Both the position numbers and the translations under genes were made by a program. From an uncultured Cellulophaga sp. (GTDB lineage Bacteria > Bacteroidota > Bacteroidia > Flavobacteriales > Flavobacteriaceae), in the NCBI GenBank assembly GCA_947496695.1, contig CANMEI010000008.1, positions 124,001 through 188,000 of the forward strand: a DNA stretch of 64,000 nucleotides, given 5' to 3'. The stretch's first letter is position 1. The number at the start of each line of letters is the position of its first letter. Under the pieces are notes generated by a model. The model was given only the letters and a program-made list of their open reading frames with translations, had not been told where the DNA came from and ran no database searches. Shown piece after piece: positions 55,047 to 64,000 of this stretch.

Positions 55047-55198
55047 TAATTCTTTTAATAAGTATCAAAAATAAGCATAAGTATTGGCAAACAATAAATG
55101 TACCAAGTTTTATCTTCTTACTTGTAAAACCAAAAATGTACTAATTAGCCAAGTAGTGACCAAATTAGTACATTTAAATATATGTTGTTAAAATTTAA

Positions 55199-56215
55199 CT
55201 ATTCTAATACAGAATAATCTCCAATACTAATAGTTTCAAAATTACCATTATAAATGGCATGATTTCCAATCATTGCATTATCTAGATTAGCATTTGTAAT
55301 TCTTGTATTTGTTTGAATCAAACTATTTTTAATTGTTGAATTTTTAATTTCAGTATTGTCACCAATAGATACAAATGGACCAACAGTTGTATCTTTCAGA
55401 ACCACATTTTCGCCAATATAACAAGGCTCTATTATGTTAGCATTTTCTAATTTTACTGTTCTTGAAATTAATTGTTCGCCGTCTTTTTCTAAAAAACCTA
55501 GCATTCTTTGGTTTGTTTCAACTGTAACATTTTTATTGCCACAATCCATCCATTCACTAACGGCTCCAGTTTTAAATATTTTTCCGTTAGCCATCATGCG
55601 TTTAATACCATCATTAATTTGGTATTCACCACCATTTATTATGTTATTATCTAATACATATTGAAGTTCTTTTTTAAGAACAGCTACATCTTTAAAATAA
55701 TAGATGCCAATAACAGCTTGATCACTTACAAATGTTTCTGGTTTTTCTACTAATTCAATTATTTCATTTTTGTCATTTAAGTTTACAACACCATAAGCAG
55801 AAGGGTTTTCAACTCTTTTTGTCCAAATTACACTATCAGCATTTTTATCTAAATCAAAATCTGCTCTTATTAAAGTATCGGCATAAGCAATTACTGCTGG
55901 TCCGCTTAGTGATGGTTCTGCACACATAATTGCATGACCTGTTCCTTTTGGATCTAATTGTCTATAAATACTTGGCTTTGCACCAAGATCTGTTGCTAAT
56001 TTTTTTAAGCTTTCAACAACATCTTCTCCAAAAAATGCAGGATCTCCTAAAATAAAAGCTATTTCGTCAATATCTTCATTTAATACATTTGCTATATCTG
56101 TAACAAGTCTATGAACTATTGGTTTTCCTGCAACTGGAATTAATGGTTTTGGTATTGTTAATGTATGAGGTCTTAATCGTGAACCACGACCAGCCATTGG
56201 AACTATGATTTTCAT
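55199..56215 (-). CDS. Sugar-phosphate nucleotidyltransferase
   Basis: 338 aa. The N-terminal nucleotidyltransferase signature MAGRGSRLRPHTLTIPKPLI (residues 7-26), AYADTLIRADFDL with the metal Asp, and EYQINDGIKRMMANG follow the glucose-1-phosphate thymidylyltransferase or mannose-1-phosphate guanylyltransferase pattern. From about residue 245 it has left-handed beta-helix hexapeptides (IGENVVLKDTTVGPFVSIGD). The sugar cannot be decided. It follows dut in the cluster and probably feeds glycan or LPS synthesis with the flippase. Confidence 0.92.
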   Translation of the reverse strand: MKIIVPMAGRGSRLRPHTLTIPKPLIPVAGKPIVHRLVTDIANVLNEDIDEIAFILGDPAFFGEDVVESLKKLATDLGAKPSIYRQLDPKGTGHAIMCAEPSLSGPAVIAYADTLIRADFDLDKNADSVIWTKRVENPSAYGVVNLNDKNEIIELVEKPETFVSDQAVIGIYYFKDVAVLKKELQYVLDNNIINGGEYQINDGIKRMMANGKIFKTGAVSEWMDCGNKNVTVETNQRMLGFLEKDGEQLISRTVKLENANIIEPCYIGENVVLKDTTVGPFVSIGDNTEIKNSTIKNSLIQTNTRITNANLDNAMIGNHAIYNGNFETISIGDYSVLE

Positions 56216-56290
56216 AATATTATTTGTAAGTAATAATAACGTTTACTTCTAATGTTTATTTTAAGTACGTAGTTTACATCGTTTTGGGTT

Positions 56291-56725
56291 TTATTTTACT
56301 CCTGTACTTCCAAACCCACCTTCACCTCTTTTAGTTTCAGTAAGTTCTGTAACTAAATTCCAAGATGCACGTTCATGCTTTGCAATTACTAATTGAGCTA
56401 TTCGTTCTCCATTTTCAATTACAAATGGTTCGTTTGAAATATTTACAAGTATTACACCTATTTCACCTCTGTAATCAGCATCTATTGTGCCAGGAGCATT
56501 TAATACTGTAATTCCCTTTTTTGCAGCTAAACCACTTCTTGGTCTTACCTGTGCTTCAAAACCTACAGGAAGTTCAATAAAAAGTCCTGTTTTTACAATA
56601 GTACGACCTAAAGGTTTAAGCGTTATATCTTCAGATATATTCGCTCTTAAATCCATACCTGCTGAAGCTAGAGTTTCATATTCAGGTAAATCGTGATTCG
56701 ATTTGTTGATAATATTAATTTGCAT
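56291..56725 (-). CDS. dut: dUTP diphosphatase
   Basis: 144 aa, typical trimeric dUTPase. Motifs in order: AGMDLRA (22-28), [35 protein letters not shown] and the C-terminal arm [10 protein letters not shown]. It hydrolyses dUTP to dUMP, keeping uracil out of DNA. It lies 22 bases after the flippase gene. Confidence 0.97.
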   Translation of the reverse strand: MQINIINKSNHDLPEYETLASAGMDLRANISEDITLKPLGRTIVKTGLFIELPVGFEAQVRPRSGLAAKKGITVLNAPGTIDADYRGEIGVILVNISNEPFVIENGERIAQLVIAKHERASWNLVTELTETKRGEGGFGSTGVK

Positions 56726-56747
56726 TCGATTTGTTGTTTATTGTGAG

Positions 56748-58211
56748 CTATTTTTTCTTTGTAAATATCTGTCTTAAGGTGTCGTTTTCAAGTTTGTAAG
56801 TAATTCCTAAAAAGAGTAACAAAAGTATACTGCCTATTATAATATTTCTATTAAAAATGTAGAAAGATAGAGTTGAAAATAAAATTGATACTGATAGATA
56901 AAACCCTATTTTTCTTAAGCTATAGGGTATTGGGTAATTTTTTTTACCCAACCAATAGGATAAAATCATCATTGTACCGTATGCAACTAAGGTAGCAATT
57001 GCCGATGCCATATAGCTAATAAGTGGTATTAATATTAAATTTATTAGAATAGTTAATACTGCACCGATACATGAAATAAATGCTCCGTATCTGGTTTTGT
57101 CTGTTACTTTATACCATACTGAAAGATTATGGTATATTCCTAAAAAGAAATTTGCTAATATAACTAAAGGAACAATTTTCATGGCCTCCCAATAGTCAGA
57201 ATTATTTACAAATAATAGTTTTAAAATATCTGAATATACAATTACAGATAACAAGATAACACTACCAATAATTACAAAGTAGTTGGTGATTTGTGCGTAT
57301 GCTTTTTGAGGATTTTTTGAATTAGAATGACTAAAAAAGAAAGGTTCTATTCCCATTCTAAATGCTGTAGCAAAAAGAGTCATAAATAAAGATAATTTAT
57401 AACAAGCAGCATATTTCCCAATTTCAATAACAGCAATATTTTTAGGCAATAACCAATTTAATAAAATTCTATCAAAAACTTCATTTATACTAAAAGCAAT
57501 TCCTGCTACTAGAACTGGCATTGCATATTTCATCATTTTACACCATAATTCTTTATTGAAAGTATATTTATTTTTCAAATATAAATTAGACATTAATAAG
57601 AGCGTTATCGCACTTGCAATTAAGTTTGATATGAATATGTATGATATTTGATAATTTGGCTTGTATAGGCTATTAAAAATCGATTCTTGGTTGTTTAATA
57701 TTAGTTTAGGTAATAGCACTAGAAAAAATAAATTTAAGCCTAAGTTGATACTTACGTTTATAATTTTAATTACCGCATATTTCATTGGTTTTTCATTAGC
57801 TCTTAACCATGAAAACGGTATAATCACCAAAGCATCTAAAGCTAGTATATAAATAGCATAAGTAATATATTTAACCTCAATTCCTGATAATGCTGAGAAT
57901 TGATTTTTAAATACAAGGCTTACTATAAAAAATAATAGTGTTGAAACTAAAATGGAAATTAATGAAGTTGAAACTACTTGTGATTTGTCATTTGACTTGT
58001 GAAAAAACCTAAAAAAGGCTGTCTCCATTCCGTAAGCTAAAAAAACATTAAATATAGCGAACCAAGAAAATATTACAGAAACTTCTCCATACAAACCAGG
58101 AGGCATATGATCTGTATACAGACGAACTAAAAAGAATGATAACATTCTAGGTAGAACTGTAGCTAAACCATAAATAAAGGTTTGCTTAAAAAGTTTTTTA
58201 AATGGATTCAC
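56748..58211 (-). CDS. Polysaccharide flippase (MATE/Wzx-like)
   Basis: 487 aa with about 12-14 membrane segments. The N-terminus FKQTFIYGLATVLPRMLSFF and RLYTDHMPPGLYGEVSVIFS are typical of the polysaccharide biosynthesis (Wzx) family; the helical segments repeat in two halves. It would flip a lipid-linked glycan across the inner membrane. It is the first gene of the cluster that continues with dut and the nucleotidyltransferase. Confidence 0.9.
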   Translation of the reverse strand: MNPFKKLFKQTFIYGLATVLPRMLSFFLVRLYTDHMPPGLYGEVSVIFSWFAIFNVFLAYGMETAFFRFFHKSNDKSQVVSTSLISILVSTLLFFIVSLVFKNQFSALSGIEVKYITYAIYILALDALVIIPFSWLRANEKPMKYAVIKIINVSINLGLNLFFLVLLPKLILNNQESIFNSLYKPNYQISYIFISNLIASAITLLLMSNLYLKNKYTFNKELWCKMMKYAMPVLVAGIAFSINEVFDRILLNWLLPKNIAVIEIGKYAACYKLSLFMTLFATAFRMGIEPFFFSHSNSKNPQKAYAQITNYFVIIGSVILLSVIVYSDILKLLFVNNSDYWEAMKIVPLVILANFFLGIYHNLSVWYKVTDKTRYGAFISCIGAVLTILINLILIPLISYMASAIATLVAYGTMMILSYWLGKKNYPIPYSLRKIGFYLSVSILFSTLSFYIFNRNIIIGSILLLLFLGITYKLENDTLRQIFTKKK

Positions 58212-58321
58212 TAGGTGAAAAATTAGAGCTTAAAAGTACTTATTTAAAGCCTGAGAACAAAGTATGTTCTTTTGTTTACGAGTTTTGACTAAATATTATA
58301 ATGCTTTAACTTCTAAAATAG

Positions 58322-58350
58322 AAAAAACCTCATGTTAAATGAGGTTTTTT
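58322..58350. terminator. Terminator of the atp operon
   Basis: 12-bp perfect stem (58322-58333 with 58339-58350), 5-base loop, with A6 and T6 in the arms. It lies 23 bases past the atpG stop, so nothing further (no atpD or atpC) is joined to this operon. Confidence 0.9.
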
Positions 58351-58373
58351 AATATTTTTGACTAGTGTGAAGT

Positions 58374-59234
58374 TTAGTTTTTCAATGCTTCTGCACCACC
58401 AACAATTTCTAATATTTCATTAGTAATTGCAGCTTGTCTAGCTTTATTGTATGTTAATTTTAACTGATCTCTTAATTCAGTTGCATTATCAGTTGCTTTA
58501 TGCATAGCTGTCATACGAGCACCATGCTCACTTGCAAATGAATCACGGATACTTTTGTACAATTGAGTTTTAAGTGATTTAGGTATTAATTGCTCAACAA
58601 TTTCTGCTTTTGAAGGCTCATAAACATAATCAGCACTAATAGTTTCTTCTGAAGTAACAGGCACAATTGGTAAAAACTGTTCCGTCATTACAATTTGAGT
58701 GGCTGCATTCTTAAACTTGTTATACACAATTTCAATCTTATCATAAGAACCACTGGTGAATTTTTCCATTAATTCTTCTGCAATAACCGTTACATTGTCA
58801 AAAGTAAGATCATCATAAATAGTACTGTGATTGTTTATAACAGTATATTTTTTTTCTAAAATGTCATTAGCTTTTTTACCTATAGCCATAAAATCAACTT
58901 GCTTAGCAGCATATGTTTCACTCGCTAAAAGACTAACTTGTTTGATAATATTAGTATTAAATGCACCACATAAACCTCTATTTGATGTTATAGCCACAAT
59001 TAATACCTTGTTTACCTCACGGTTATCAGCATATTGACTTCCAGATTCAGCATTTAAACTAGCACTTAAACTTTGTAAAAGTTCCGTAAGCTTATCCGAA
59101 TAAGGACGCATAGCAGTAATAGCATCTTGTGCTTTTTTCAACTTAGCCGCTGATACCATTTTCATGGCACTAGTAATCTGCATCGTTGAAGAAACGGATG
59201 ATATTCTGTTACGTATTTCTTTTAAGTTTGCCAT
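58374..59234 (-). CDS. atpG: ATP synthase F1 gamma subunit
   Basis: 286 aa. The N-terminus MANLKEIRNRISSVSSTMQI and the C-terminal ATDNATELRDQLKLTYNKAR with AAITNEILEIVGGAEAL are the paired central-shaft helices of gamma. NRGLCGAFNTNI is the family motif. It is the rotating shaft of F1. Last gene of the atp operon, separated from atpA by a 70-base spacer holding a hairpin. Confidence 0.97.
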   Translation of the reverse strand: MANLKEIRNRISSVSSTMQITSAMKMVSAAKLKKAQDAITAMRPYSDKLTELLQSLSASLNAESGSQYADNREVNKVLIVAITSNRGLCGAFNTNIIKQVSLLASETYAAKQVDFMAIGKKANDILEKKYTVINNHSTIYDDLTFDNVTVIAEELMEKFTSGSYDKIEIVYNKFKNAATQIVMTEQFLPIVPVTSEETISADYVYEPSKAEIVEQLIPKSLKTQLYKSIRDSFASEHGARMTAMHKATDNATELRDQLKLTYNKARQAAITNEILEIVGGAEALKN

Positions 59235-59250
59235 TCTGTATTTAGAATTG

Positions 59251-59291
59251 AGTATTGAATATTGAGCTGTTTTAACTCAATATTCAATACT
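59251..59291. repeat. Intra-operon inverted repeat between atpA and atpG
   Basis: 16-bp perfect arms AGTATTGAATATTGAG (59251-59266) with 59276-59291 and a 9-base loop. The left arm is part of three heptads of the form ATTGARN. No T-run follows on the minus strand, so it is not a classical terminator. It could set RNA stability or processing between the two genes. Confidence 0.7.
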
Positions 59292-59304
59292 AAATGAAAT
59301 CTAA

Positions 59305-60879
59305 TTAATATTTTGCTGATAAATCTTTTGATACTGATACTAAAATATCAATAACTTCATCAGTTAATTTTCCTTTTTTCAAAGTATCTAACGTGTCTCT
59401 ATGCTTAGCATTTAAGAACTCGATAAAATCACGTTCAAATTCTTTTACTTTATTTACAGGAACATTTTTTAATAAGTTTTTAGAACCAGCATAAATAATT
59501 GCTACTTGGTCTTCAACTGTGTAAGGGTCGTTTTGTGCTTGCTTCAGAATTTCAACATTTCTACGTCCTTTTTCAATTACATTTAAAGTAGCAGCATCTA
59601 AATCTGAACCAAACTTAGCAAACGCTTCTAATTCACGGAACTGTGCTTGATCTAGTTTTAAAGTACCAGATACTTTTTTCATTGATTTTATTTGTGCGTT
59701 ACCACCAACACGTGATACTGAAATACCTACGTTAATTGCTGGACGAACACCTTGGTTAAATAAATCTTGTTCTAAGAAAATTTGACCATCTGTAATAGAA
59801 ATTACGTTGGTTGGAATATATGCAGAAACATCACCTGCTTGAGTTTCAATAATAGGTAAAGCAGTTAATGAACCACCACCTTTTACAATTGGCTTCAATA
59901 CATCAGGAAGATCGTTCATATCTTTTGCAATAGCATCATTCGCGATAATTTTTGCAGAACGTTCTAATAAACGAGAGTGTAGGTAAAATACATCACCTGG
60001 GTATGCTTCACGTCCTGGTGGTCTTCTTAATAAAAGAGAAACTTCTCTATAAGCAACTGCTTGTTTAGATAAATCATCATAAATAATTAAAGCTGGTCTA
60101 CCTGTATCTCTAAAATACTCACCAATTGCAGCACCTGCAAATGGAGCATAAACTTGCATAGAAGCAGGATCAGAAGCATTAGCAGCTACAATTGTTGTAT
60201 AAGCTAATGCACCATTATCTTCTAATGTTTGTGCAATATTTGCTACTGTAGATGCTTTTTGACCTATAGCAACATATATACAATATACTGGATTACCAGC
60301 ATCGTAAAATTCTTTTTGATTTAAGATGGCATCAATACAAACAGTAGTTTTACCAGTTTGACGGTCACCAATAACAAGTTCACGTTGACCTCTACCTACA
60401 GGAATCATAGCATCAATTGCTTTAATACCCGTTTGTAATGGCTCAGTAACAGGTTCACGATAAATTACACCTGGAGCTTTACGCTCTAGTGGTAAATCGT
60501 AAAGTTCGCCAGATATAGCACCTTTACCATCTATTGGCTGTCCTAATGTATTCACAACACGACCAACAATACCTTCACCAACTTTGATAGAAGCAATTGT
60601 TTGTGTACGTTTTACAACAGTACCTTCTTTAATATCTCTTGATGGGCTTAACAATACAACACCAACGTTGTCTTCTTCTAAGTTAAGAACGATACCTTGC
60701 AATCCGCCTTCAAATTCAACTAACTCACCATATTGTACATTAGATAATCCGTAAACTCTTGCGATACCATCACCAATTTGTAAAACTGTACCTACTTCGT
60801 CTAAAGATGCACTAGCCTCAAATCCTGATAATTGTTGTTTTAATATTGCTGATACCTCAGCGGCTTTTACTCCTGCCAT
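59305..60879 (-). CDS. atpA: ATP synthase F1 alpha subunit
   Basis: 524 aa, usual length. Walker A GDRQTGKT at residues 171-178, [20 protein letters not shown], the alpha signature [14 protein letters not shown] and [13 protein letters not shown] are intact. It forms the non-catalytic nucleotide sites of the F1 head. It follows atpH by 56 bases. Confidence 0.98.
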   Translation of the reverse strand: MAGVKAAEVSAILKQQLSGFEASASLDEVGTVLQIGDGIARVYGLSNVQYGELVEFEGGLQGIVLNLEEDNVGVVLLSPSRDIKEGTVVKRTQTIASIKVGEGIVGRVVNTLGQPIDGKGAISGELYDLPLERKAPGVIYREPVTEPLQTGIKAIDAMIPVGRGQRELVIGDRQTGKTTVCIDAILNQKEFYDAGNPVYCIYVAIGQKASTVANIAQTLEDNGALAYTTIVAANASDPASMQVYAPFAGAAIGEYFRDTGRPALIIYDDLSKQAVAYREVSLLLRRPPGREAYPGDVFYLHSRLLERSAKIIANDAIAKDMNDLPDVLKPIVKGGGSLTALPIIETQAGDVSAYIPTNVISITDGQIFLEQDLFNQGVRPAINVGISVSRVGGNAQIKSMKKVSGTLKLDQAQFRELEAFAKFGSDLDAATLNVIEKGRRNVEILKQAQNDPYTVEDQVAIIYAGSKNLLKNVPVNKVKEFERDFIEFLNAKHRDTLDTLKKGKLTDEVIDILVSVSKDLSAKY

Positions 60880-60935
60880 GTTATTAAAGATATAAGTTGT
60901 GGCACAAATATAAATTTTCTACCACGTTATTATAA

Positions 60936-61475
60936 TTATAAACTGTTTGTAAATTCTCTTTTTAAATTTCCTAATTTACTAGCGATGCTTGCATCGTATT
61001 GTAAATCTCCAACCCTAAGTATAAAACCTCCAAGAATTTTTTCGTCAATTGTATTTTCAACAACAACTTTTTTTCCAGTTAATTCAACTACTTTATTCAA
61101 TATTTTTTTCTCTAAATCAGATGTTAATGCTACGGCTGTTGTTACAAAAGCAACGCCTTGACCTTTTAACTCTTCATTTAAGATAATATATTTTTGAGCT
61201 ACTTCATTTAAAAGGTCAACTCTTTTATTCTCAATTAAAACATTAACCAAGCCTTGAGTTATTTCATTTGAACCTTTAAAAACTTCAGTAATAATATTTT
61301 TTTTATCTGAACTTTTAACAACAGGGCTATTCAGTACATCTGAAAGCTCTTTGTTTCCACTAATTGTTTGAGCAATAGAACGCATGTCTTCCTCTAAAGC
61401 TTTTAAGGCTTTATTTTCAACCGCTTGGTCTAAGGTTGCTTTTGCGTATCGTAATGCTACTCTAGATTCGCTCAT
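60936..61475 (-). CDS. atpH: ATP synthase F1 delta subunit
   Basis: 179 aa. N-terminal helical bundle (SRVALRYAKATLDQAVENKA) and C-terminal VVENTIDEKILGGFILRVGD, followed by ASIASKLGNLKREF, are the OSCP/delta signatures. It joins the stator stalk to the F1 head. It starts 4 bases after atpF ends. Confidence 0.96.
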   Translation of the reverse strand: MSESRVALRYAKATLDQAVENKALKALEEDMRSIAQTISGNKELSDVLNSPVVKSSDKKNIITEVFKGSNEITQGLVNVLIENKRVDLLNEVAQKYIILNEELKGQGVAFVTTAVALTSDLEKKILNKVVELTGKKVVVENTIDEKILGGFILRVGDLQYDASIASKLGNLKREFTNSL

Positions 61476-61479
61476 GCTT

Positions 61480-61980
61480 CTAGTTTAATTTAATGTCACC
61501 TAACATGTTTTCAACCAATTGTAATTGCTTGTCTTTGTTAGATAATTGTTCTTGTATTACTTTTTCTGCGATTTCAAGAGATAATGTAGCTACTTGATTT
61601 TTAATATCAGCTAGAGCTACTTTCTTTTCACTTTCAATAGCATCTTGAGCATTTTTAAGCATTTTATCTCCTTCTGTCTTAGCTTGATCTTTTGCTTCTG
61701 ATAACATCTTATCTTTAATGTCACGAGCATCTTTAATCATAGCTTCTCTTTCAGTACGAGCTTCTTGTAATAAACGCTCACTATCAGCAGTGATATTTTG
61801 CATTTCTTTTTTTGCATTTTCAGCAGCAGCAAGTGCATCTGCAATACCAGTCTCACGTTCGTTTAAAGAATTTAAGATTGGTTTCCATGCAAATTTCATC
61901 ATTAATAAAATTAATATTAATAATATAACGGCTTGCATTACAAATAAGCCTGGAGAAAAATCGTTTAATAAAGTTTCCAT
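61480..61980 (-). CDS. atpF: ATP synthase F0 b subunit
   Basis: 166 aa. One N-terminal membrane segment (about 9-29), then the typical KFAWKPILNSLNERETGIAD and a long Ala/Lys/Glu-rich helix to the end. It is the peripheral stalk. A terminator-like hairpin lies between atpE and this gene. Confidence 0.96.
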   Translation of the reverse strand: METLLNDFSPGLFVMQAVILLILILLMMKFAWKPILNSLNERETGIADALAAAENAKKEMQNITADSERLLQEARTEREAMIKDARDIKDKMLSEAKDQAKTEGDKMLKNAQDAIESEKKVALADIKNQVATLSLEIAEKVIQEQLSNKDKQLQLVENMLGDIKLN

Positions 61981-62022
61981 GATGTGAAAAAGTTAAATTT
62001 CTTATTTTTTAATTTTAAAAAA

Positions 62023-62054
62023 CCGTTTCTGTAACCAACCGTTACAGAAAGCGG
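62023..62054 (-). terminator. Terminator-like hairpin between atpE and atpF (possible attenuator)
   Basis: On the minus strand the arm 62054-62041 pairs with 62035-62023 (13 bp with one bulge, loop of 5) and is followed directly by TTTTTT. It starts 19 bases after the atpE stop, in mid-operon. Partial termination here would leave more atpB-atpE message than atpF-H-A-G message. Confidence 0.65.
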
Positions 62055-62073
62055 CTCTTTTTACTTTTAGGAA

Positions 62074-62283
<210 letters not shown>

Positions 62284-62301
62284 TTAAAAAATAAACTCTT
62301 G

Positions 62302-63498
62302 TTAAATGAAATCACCTCTAACGTCTTCTACATCATCAACTTCATGGCCTTGTTTATCATGCTCATGTTCGTGCTCATGTTCTGCAACTGCCATACCGAT
62401 AAACAATGATGATAACATTGTAAATATAAATGCTTGTAAAAAAGCGACTAAAATTTCAATAAGTGAGATGAATAATGCTAGTATTAATGACAGTCCAGTT
62501 GAGCCTACAGCTCCAAAAGATTCTTTTAAAGTTATCATTAGGGCTATTAAACTCATTACTACAAAGTGACCAGCGGTCATGTTTGCAAACAAACGAATAA
62601 GTAGTGAGAAAGGTTTTGTTAACATACCTAGAATTTCAATAGGCATTAAAATAATTTTCATTGGCACTGGTACACCTGGCATCCAGAAAATATGTTTCCA
62701 ATAATCTTTATTACCGCTAAAAGTAACTATTAAGAAAGTGAATATTGCTAGACATACTGTTACTGCAATTTGTCCTGTTACATTAAATCCGAATGGAGTT
62801 AGGCCTAGTAAGTTTAATATCCAAATAAAGAAAAATACAGTTAGTAAGAACCCCATAAATTTACGGTAGTGTTTTTCGCCAATATTCGGACGAGCAATTT
62901 CATCACGTACATAAAGTACTAATGGTTCTAATACTCTTGAAAAACCTGTAGGTATTTTACTCTTTTTGTATCCTCTAGCTAAAGCTCCAAAAAGTAATAT
63001 CATTAATAAACCTACAAATAGCATACCTACAACACTTTTAGTAATTGAAAAATCTAATACTTTGTGTGCATTAATAGGGTGATGGTGCTCATCAAAATTT
63101 ACATGTGATGCTGAAGCATCTAGTTCGTAAATTTTACTATGAATTTTTGTAAGTTTAGTTCCGTTTCGCTCGACTATAACATGACCAGCATCATCATGAT
63201 GAAATTCTGACGATATAAAAGTTGCCAAACCGTTACTTGTCCAAACAATTACAGGTAAAGGAAAACCTATATGTTTACGTTCACCGGAATTATTATTATA
63301 TGAAAATAAGTGGAAATCATGAGTATCTTTAAGGTGATGAGCGATATAATCGTTTATACCATCTTTAGTATTTATTTCTTCACCTTTTTCAGTAGAATGC
63401 TCCTCTTTCTCTTTATTAGAAATTGAAAATCCTTGAAATGAGATCAAAAGGATAATTAATAAAGCTACTCTACTAAGGTATTTTGATGCTATATTCAT
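62302..63498 (-). CDS. atpB: ATP synthase F0 a subunit
   Basis: 398 aa, longer than most because of an N-terminal signal-like segment (about 8-27) and a roughly 130-residue extra domain before the membrane part. The conserved Arg is in LLIRLFANMTAGHFVV. The C-terminus is His/Glu-rich (AEHEHEHEHDKQGHEVDD). Together with the c ring it forms the proton path. First gene of the operon, behind a consensus promoter at 63538-63566. Confidence 0.96.
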   Translation of the reverse strand: MNIASKYLSRVALLIILLISFQGFSISNKEKEEHSTEKGEEINTKDGINDYIAHHLKDTHDFHLFSYNNNSGERKHIGFPLPVIVWTSNGLATFISSEFHHDDAGHVIVERNGTKLTKIHSKIYELDASASHVNFDEHHHPINAHKVLDFSITKSVVGMLFVGLLMILLFGALARGYKKSKIPTGFSRVLEPLVLYVRDEIARPNIGEKHYRKFMGFLLTVFFFIWILNLLGLTPFGFNVTGQIAVTVCLAIFTFLIVTFSGNKDYWKHIFWMPGVPVPMKIILMPIEILGMLTKPFSLLIRLFANMTAGHFVVMSLIALMITLKESFGAVGSTGLSLILALFISLIEILVAFLQAFIFTMLSSLFIGMAVAEHEHEHEHDKQGHEVDDVEDVRGDFI

Positions 63499-63537
63499 TA
63501 TAAACGATTCGAAAAATTACTCCCTTAAAATTTTGTG

Positions 63538-63566
63538 CAAAGGTAGTTATTAAAAATAAATATCAA
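63538..63566 (-). promoter_or_regulatory. Consensus promoter of the atp operon
   Basis: On the minus strand TTG (63564-63566), an 18-base spacer, and TACCTTTG (63538-63545). Both elements and spacing fit the Bacteroidota promoter. It lies between the small membrane gene and atpB, about 39 bases before the atpB ATG. Confidence 0.75.
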
Positions 63567-63593
63567 ATTATTTTTTGTTTTATTCTTAACGAA

Positions 63594-63971
63594 CTAAATT
63601 TTCTTTAATATTCTAGAAATAATGAATACTTCAACGAAGAGAAAAACTCCTAATGGAACTAGCATTGAAATTCTATCTGATTGAGGCAATGGAACTTCCG
63701 AAAACATTGTGCTTTTAAAGAGTATTGCAAAGAATATTATTTTTAAAAATAGCGTAGCTAAATATAAGATGCCAATTTGTTCTTTTAAAATATCTTCATA
63801 GACTAAATAGGTAAATAATATGCAAATACTAAGCGAAAATAGATAATGATATAAGTAAATGTTGCCTAAGGGGAATGAAACAGTATTATTTAATACATAT
63901 AAATGCGTGTATTTAGAAACTAGAAATAATACTGTGAAAACAATTATATATTGTATTATTGATTTTGACAA
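63594..63971 (-). CDS. Small four-span membrane protein upstream of atpB (DUF6168-like)
   Basis: 125 aa, TTG start at 63971 (MSKSIIQYIIVFTVLFLVSK); an in-frame TAA lies four codons upstream and no ATG is available. Four membrane segments at about 6-24, 36-58, 66-88 and 102-122. Size and position before atpB fit a flavobacterial family I recall as DUF6168, which may take the place of AtpI/AtpZ-type helpers; this identity is not certain. A strong promoter for atpB lies directly after it, so the atp genes need not depend on its transcript. Confidence 0.72.
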   Translation of the reverse strand: MSKSIIQYIIVFTVLFLVSKYTHLYVLNNTVSFPLGNIYLYHYLFSLSICILFTYLVYEDILKEQIGILYLATLFLKIIFFAILFKSTMFSEVPLPQSDRISMLVPLGVFLFVEVFIISRILKKI

Positions 63972-64000
63972 TGTGCTTAGTTATTTAAGTTATTTGCTTG

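Overview
The window is a piece of a low-GC chromosome from a gliding-type member of the Flavobacteriia (phylum Bacteroidota, probably Flavobacteriaceae). Four things point there: a T9SS cargo and PorP/SprF locus, the gliding lipoprotein gene gldH, families mostly seen in Flavobacteriia (DUF4175, DUF4292, DUF4837, and a small protein before atpB), and promoters of the Bacteroidota type (TAnnTTTG -7 box, in the best cases with a TTG about 18 bp upstream). No tRNA, rRNA, insertion sequence, prophage or CRISPR array was seen. Most genes are housekeeping.

Layout. 1-12.6 kb (minus strand): a surface-protein locus with a type B T9SS cargo, a PorP/SprF-like outer-membrane protein carrying two SPOR-like modules, and a giant SprB-repeat adhesin that runs off the left edge (at least 2,619 codons in the window, TTG start). 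12.8-17.3 kb: glnS, an SPFH protein and gltX. 17.5-24.7 kb: DUF4175-ybeY-mnmG operon and a SAM methyltransferase, with two 16-bp parS-like palindromes, one forming the 3' end of ybeY and one just after mnmG. 25-31.5 kb: an unrecognised 495-aa protein diverging from a YiaA-type membrane protein, then a Crp-family regulator, pirin, a GNAT protein, an OmpH-like lipoprotein, a DoxX-like protein and DNA polymerase III delta prime. 31.7-37.8 kb: pgk, an MltD-like transglycosylase, a DUF4837 lipoprotein, a small membrane protein, and the two subunits of a 3-oxoacid CoA-transferase. 37.9-43.4 kb (minus): ricT-gldH-PBP1A operon and trhO. 43.6-47.9 kb: recA, a small lipoprotein, an ECF sigma factor, a protein that appears to span both membranes (anti-sigma-like N-terminus plus outer-membrane barrel), and plsC. 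48-52 kb: trpS, dprA, an HU/SPOR protein and a thioesterase. 52-58.2 kb (minus): flippase-dut-nucleotidyltransferase-TPR-DUF4292-EnvC cluster for the envelope. 58.3-64 kb (minus): ATP synthase genes atpB-E-F-H-A-G, without the beta and epsilon genes, preceded by a small membrane protein.

The most interesting items are the sigma factor paired with a dual-membrane protein, the parS-like sites embedded around ybeY/mnmG, the adhesin export locus with its SPOR-fused SprF-like partner, and a terminator-like hairpin directly after atpE. Transcription units are often closed by near-perfect palindromic terminators that could work in both directions.
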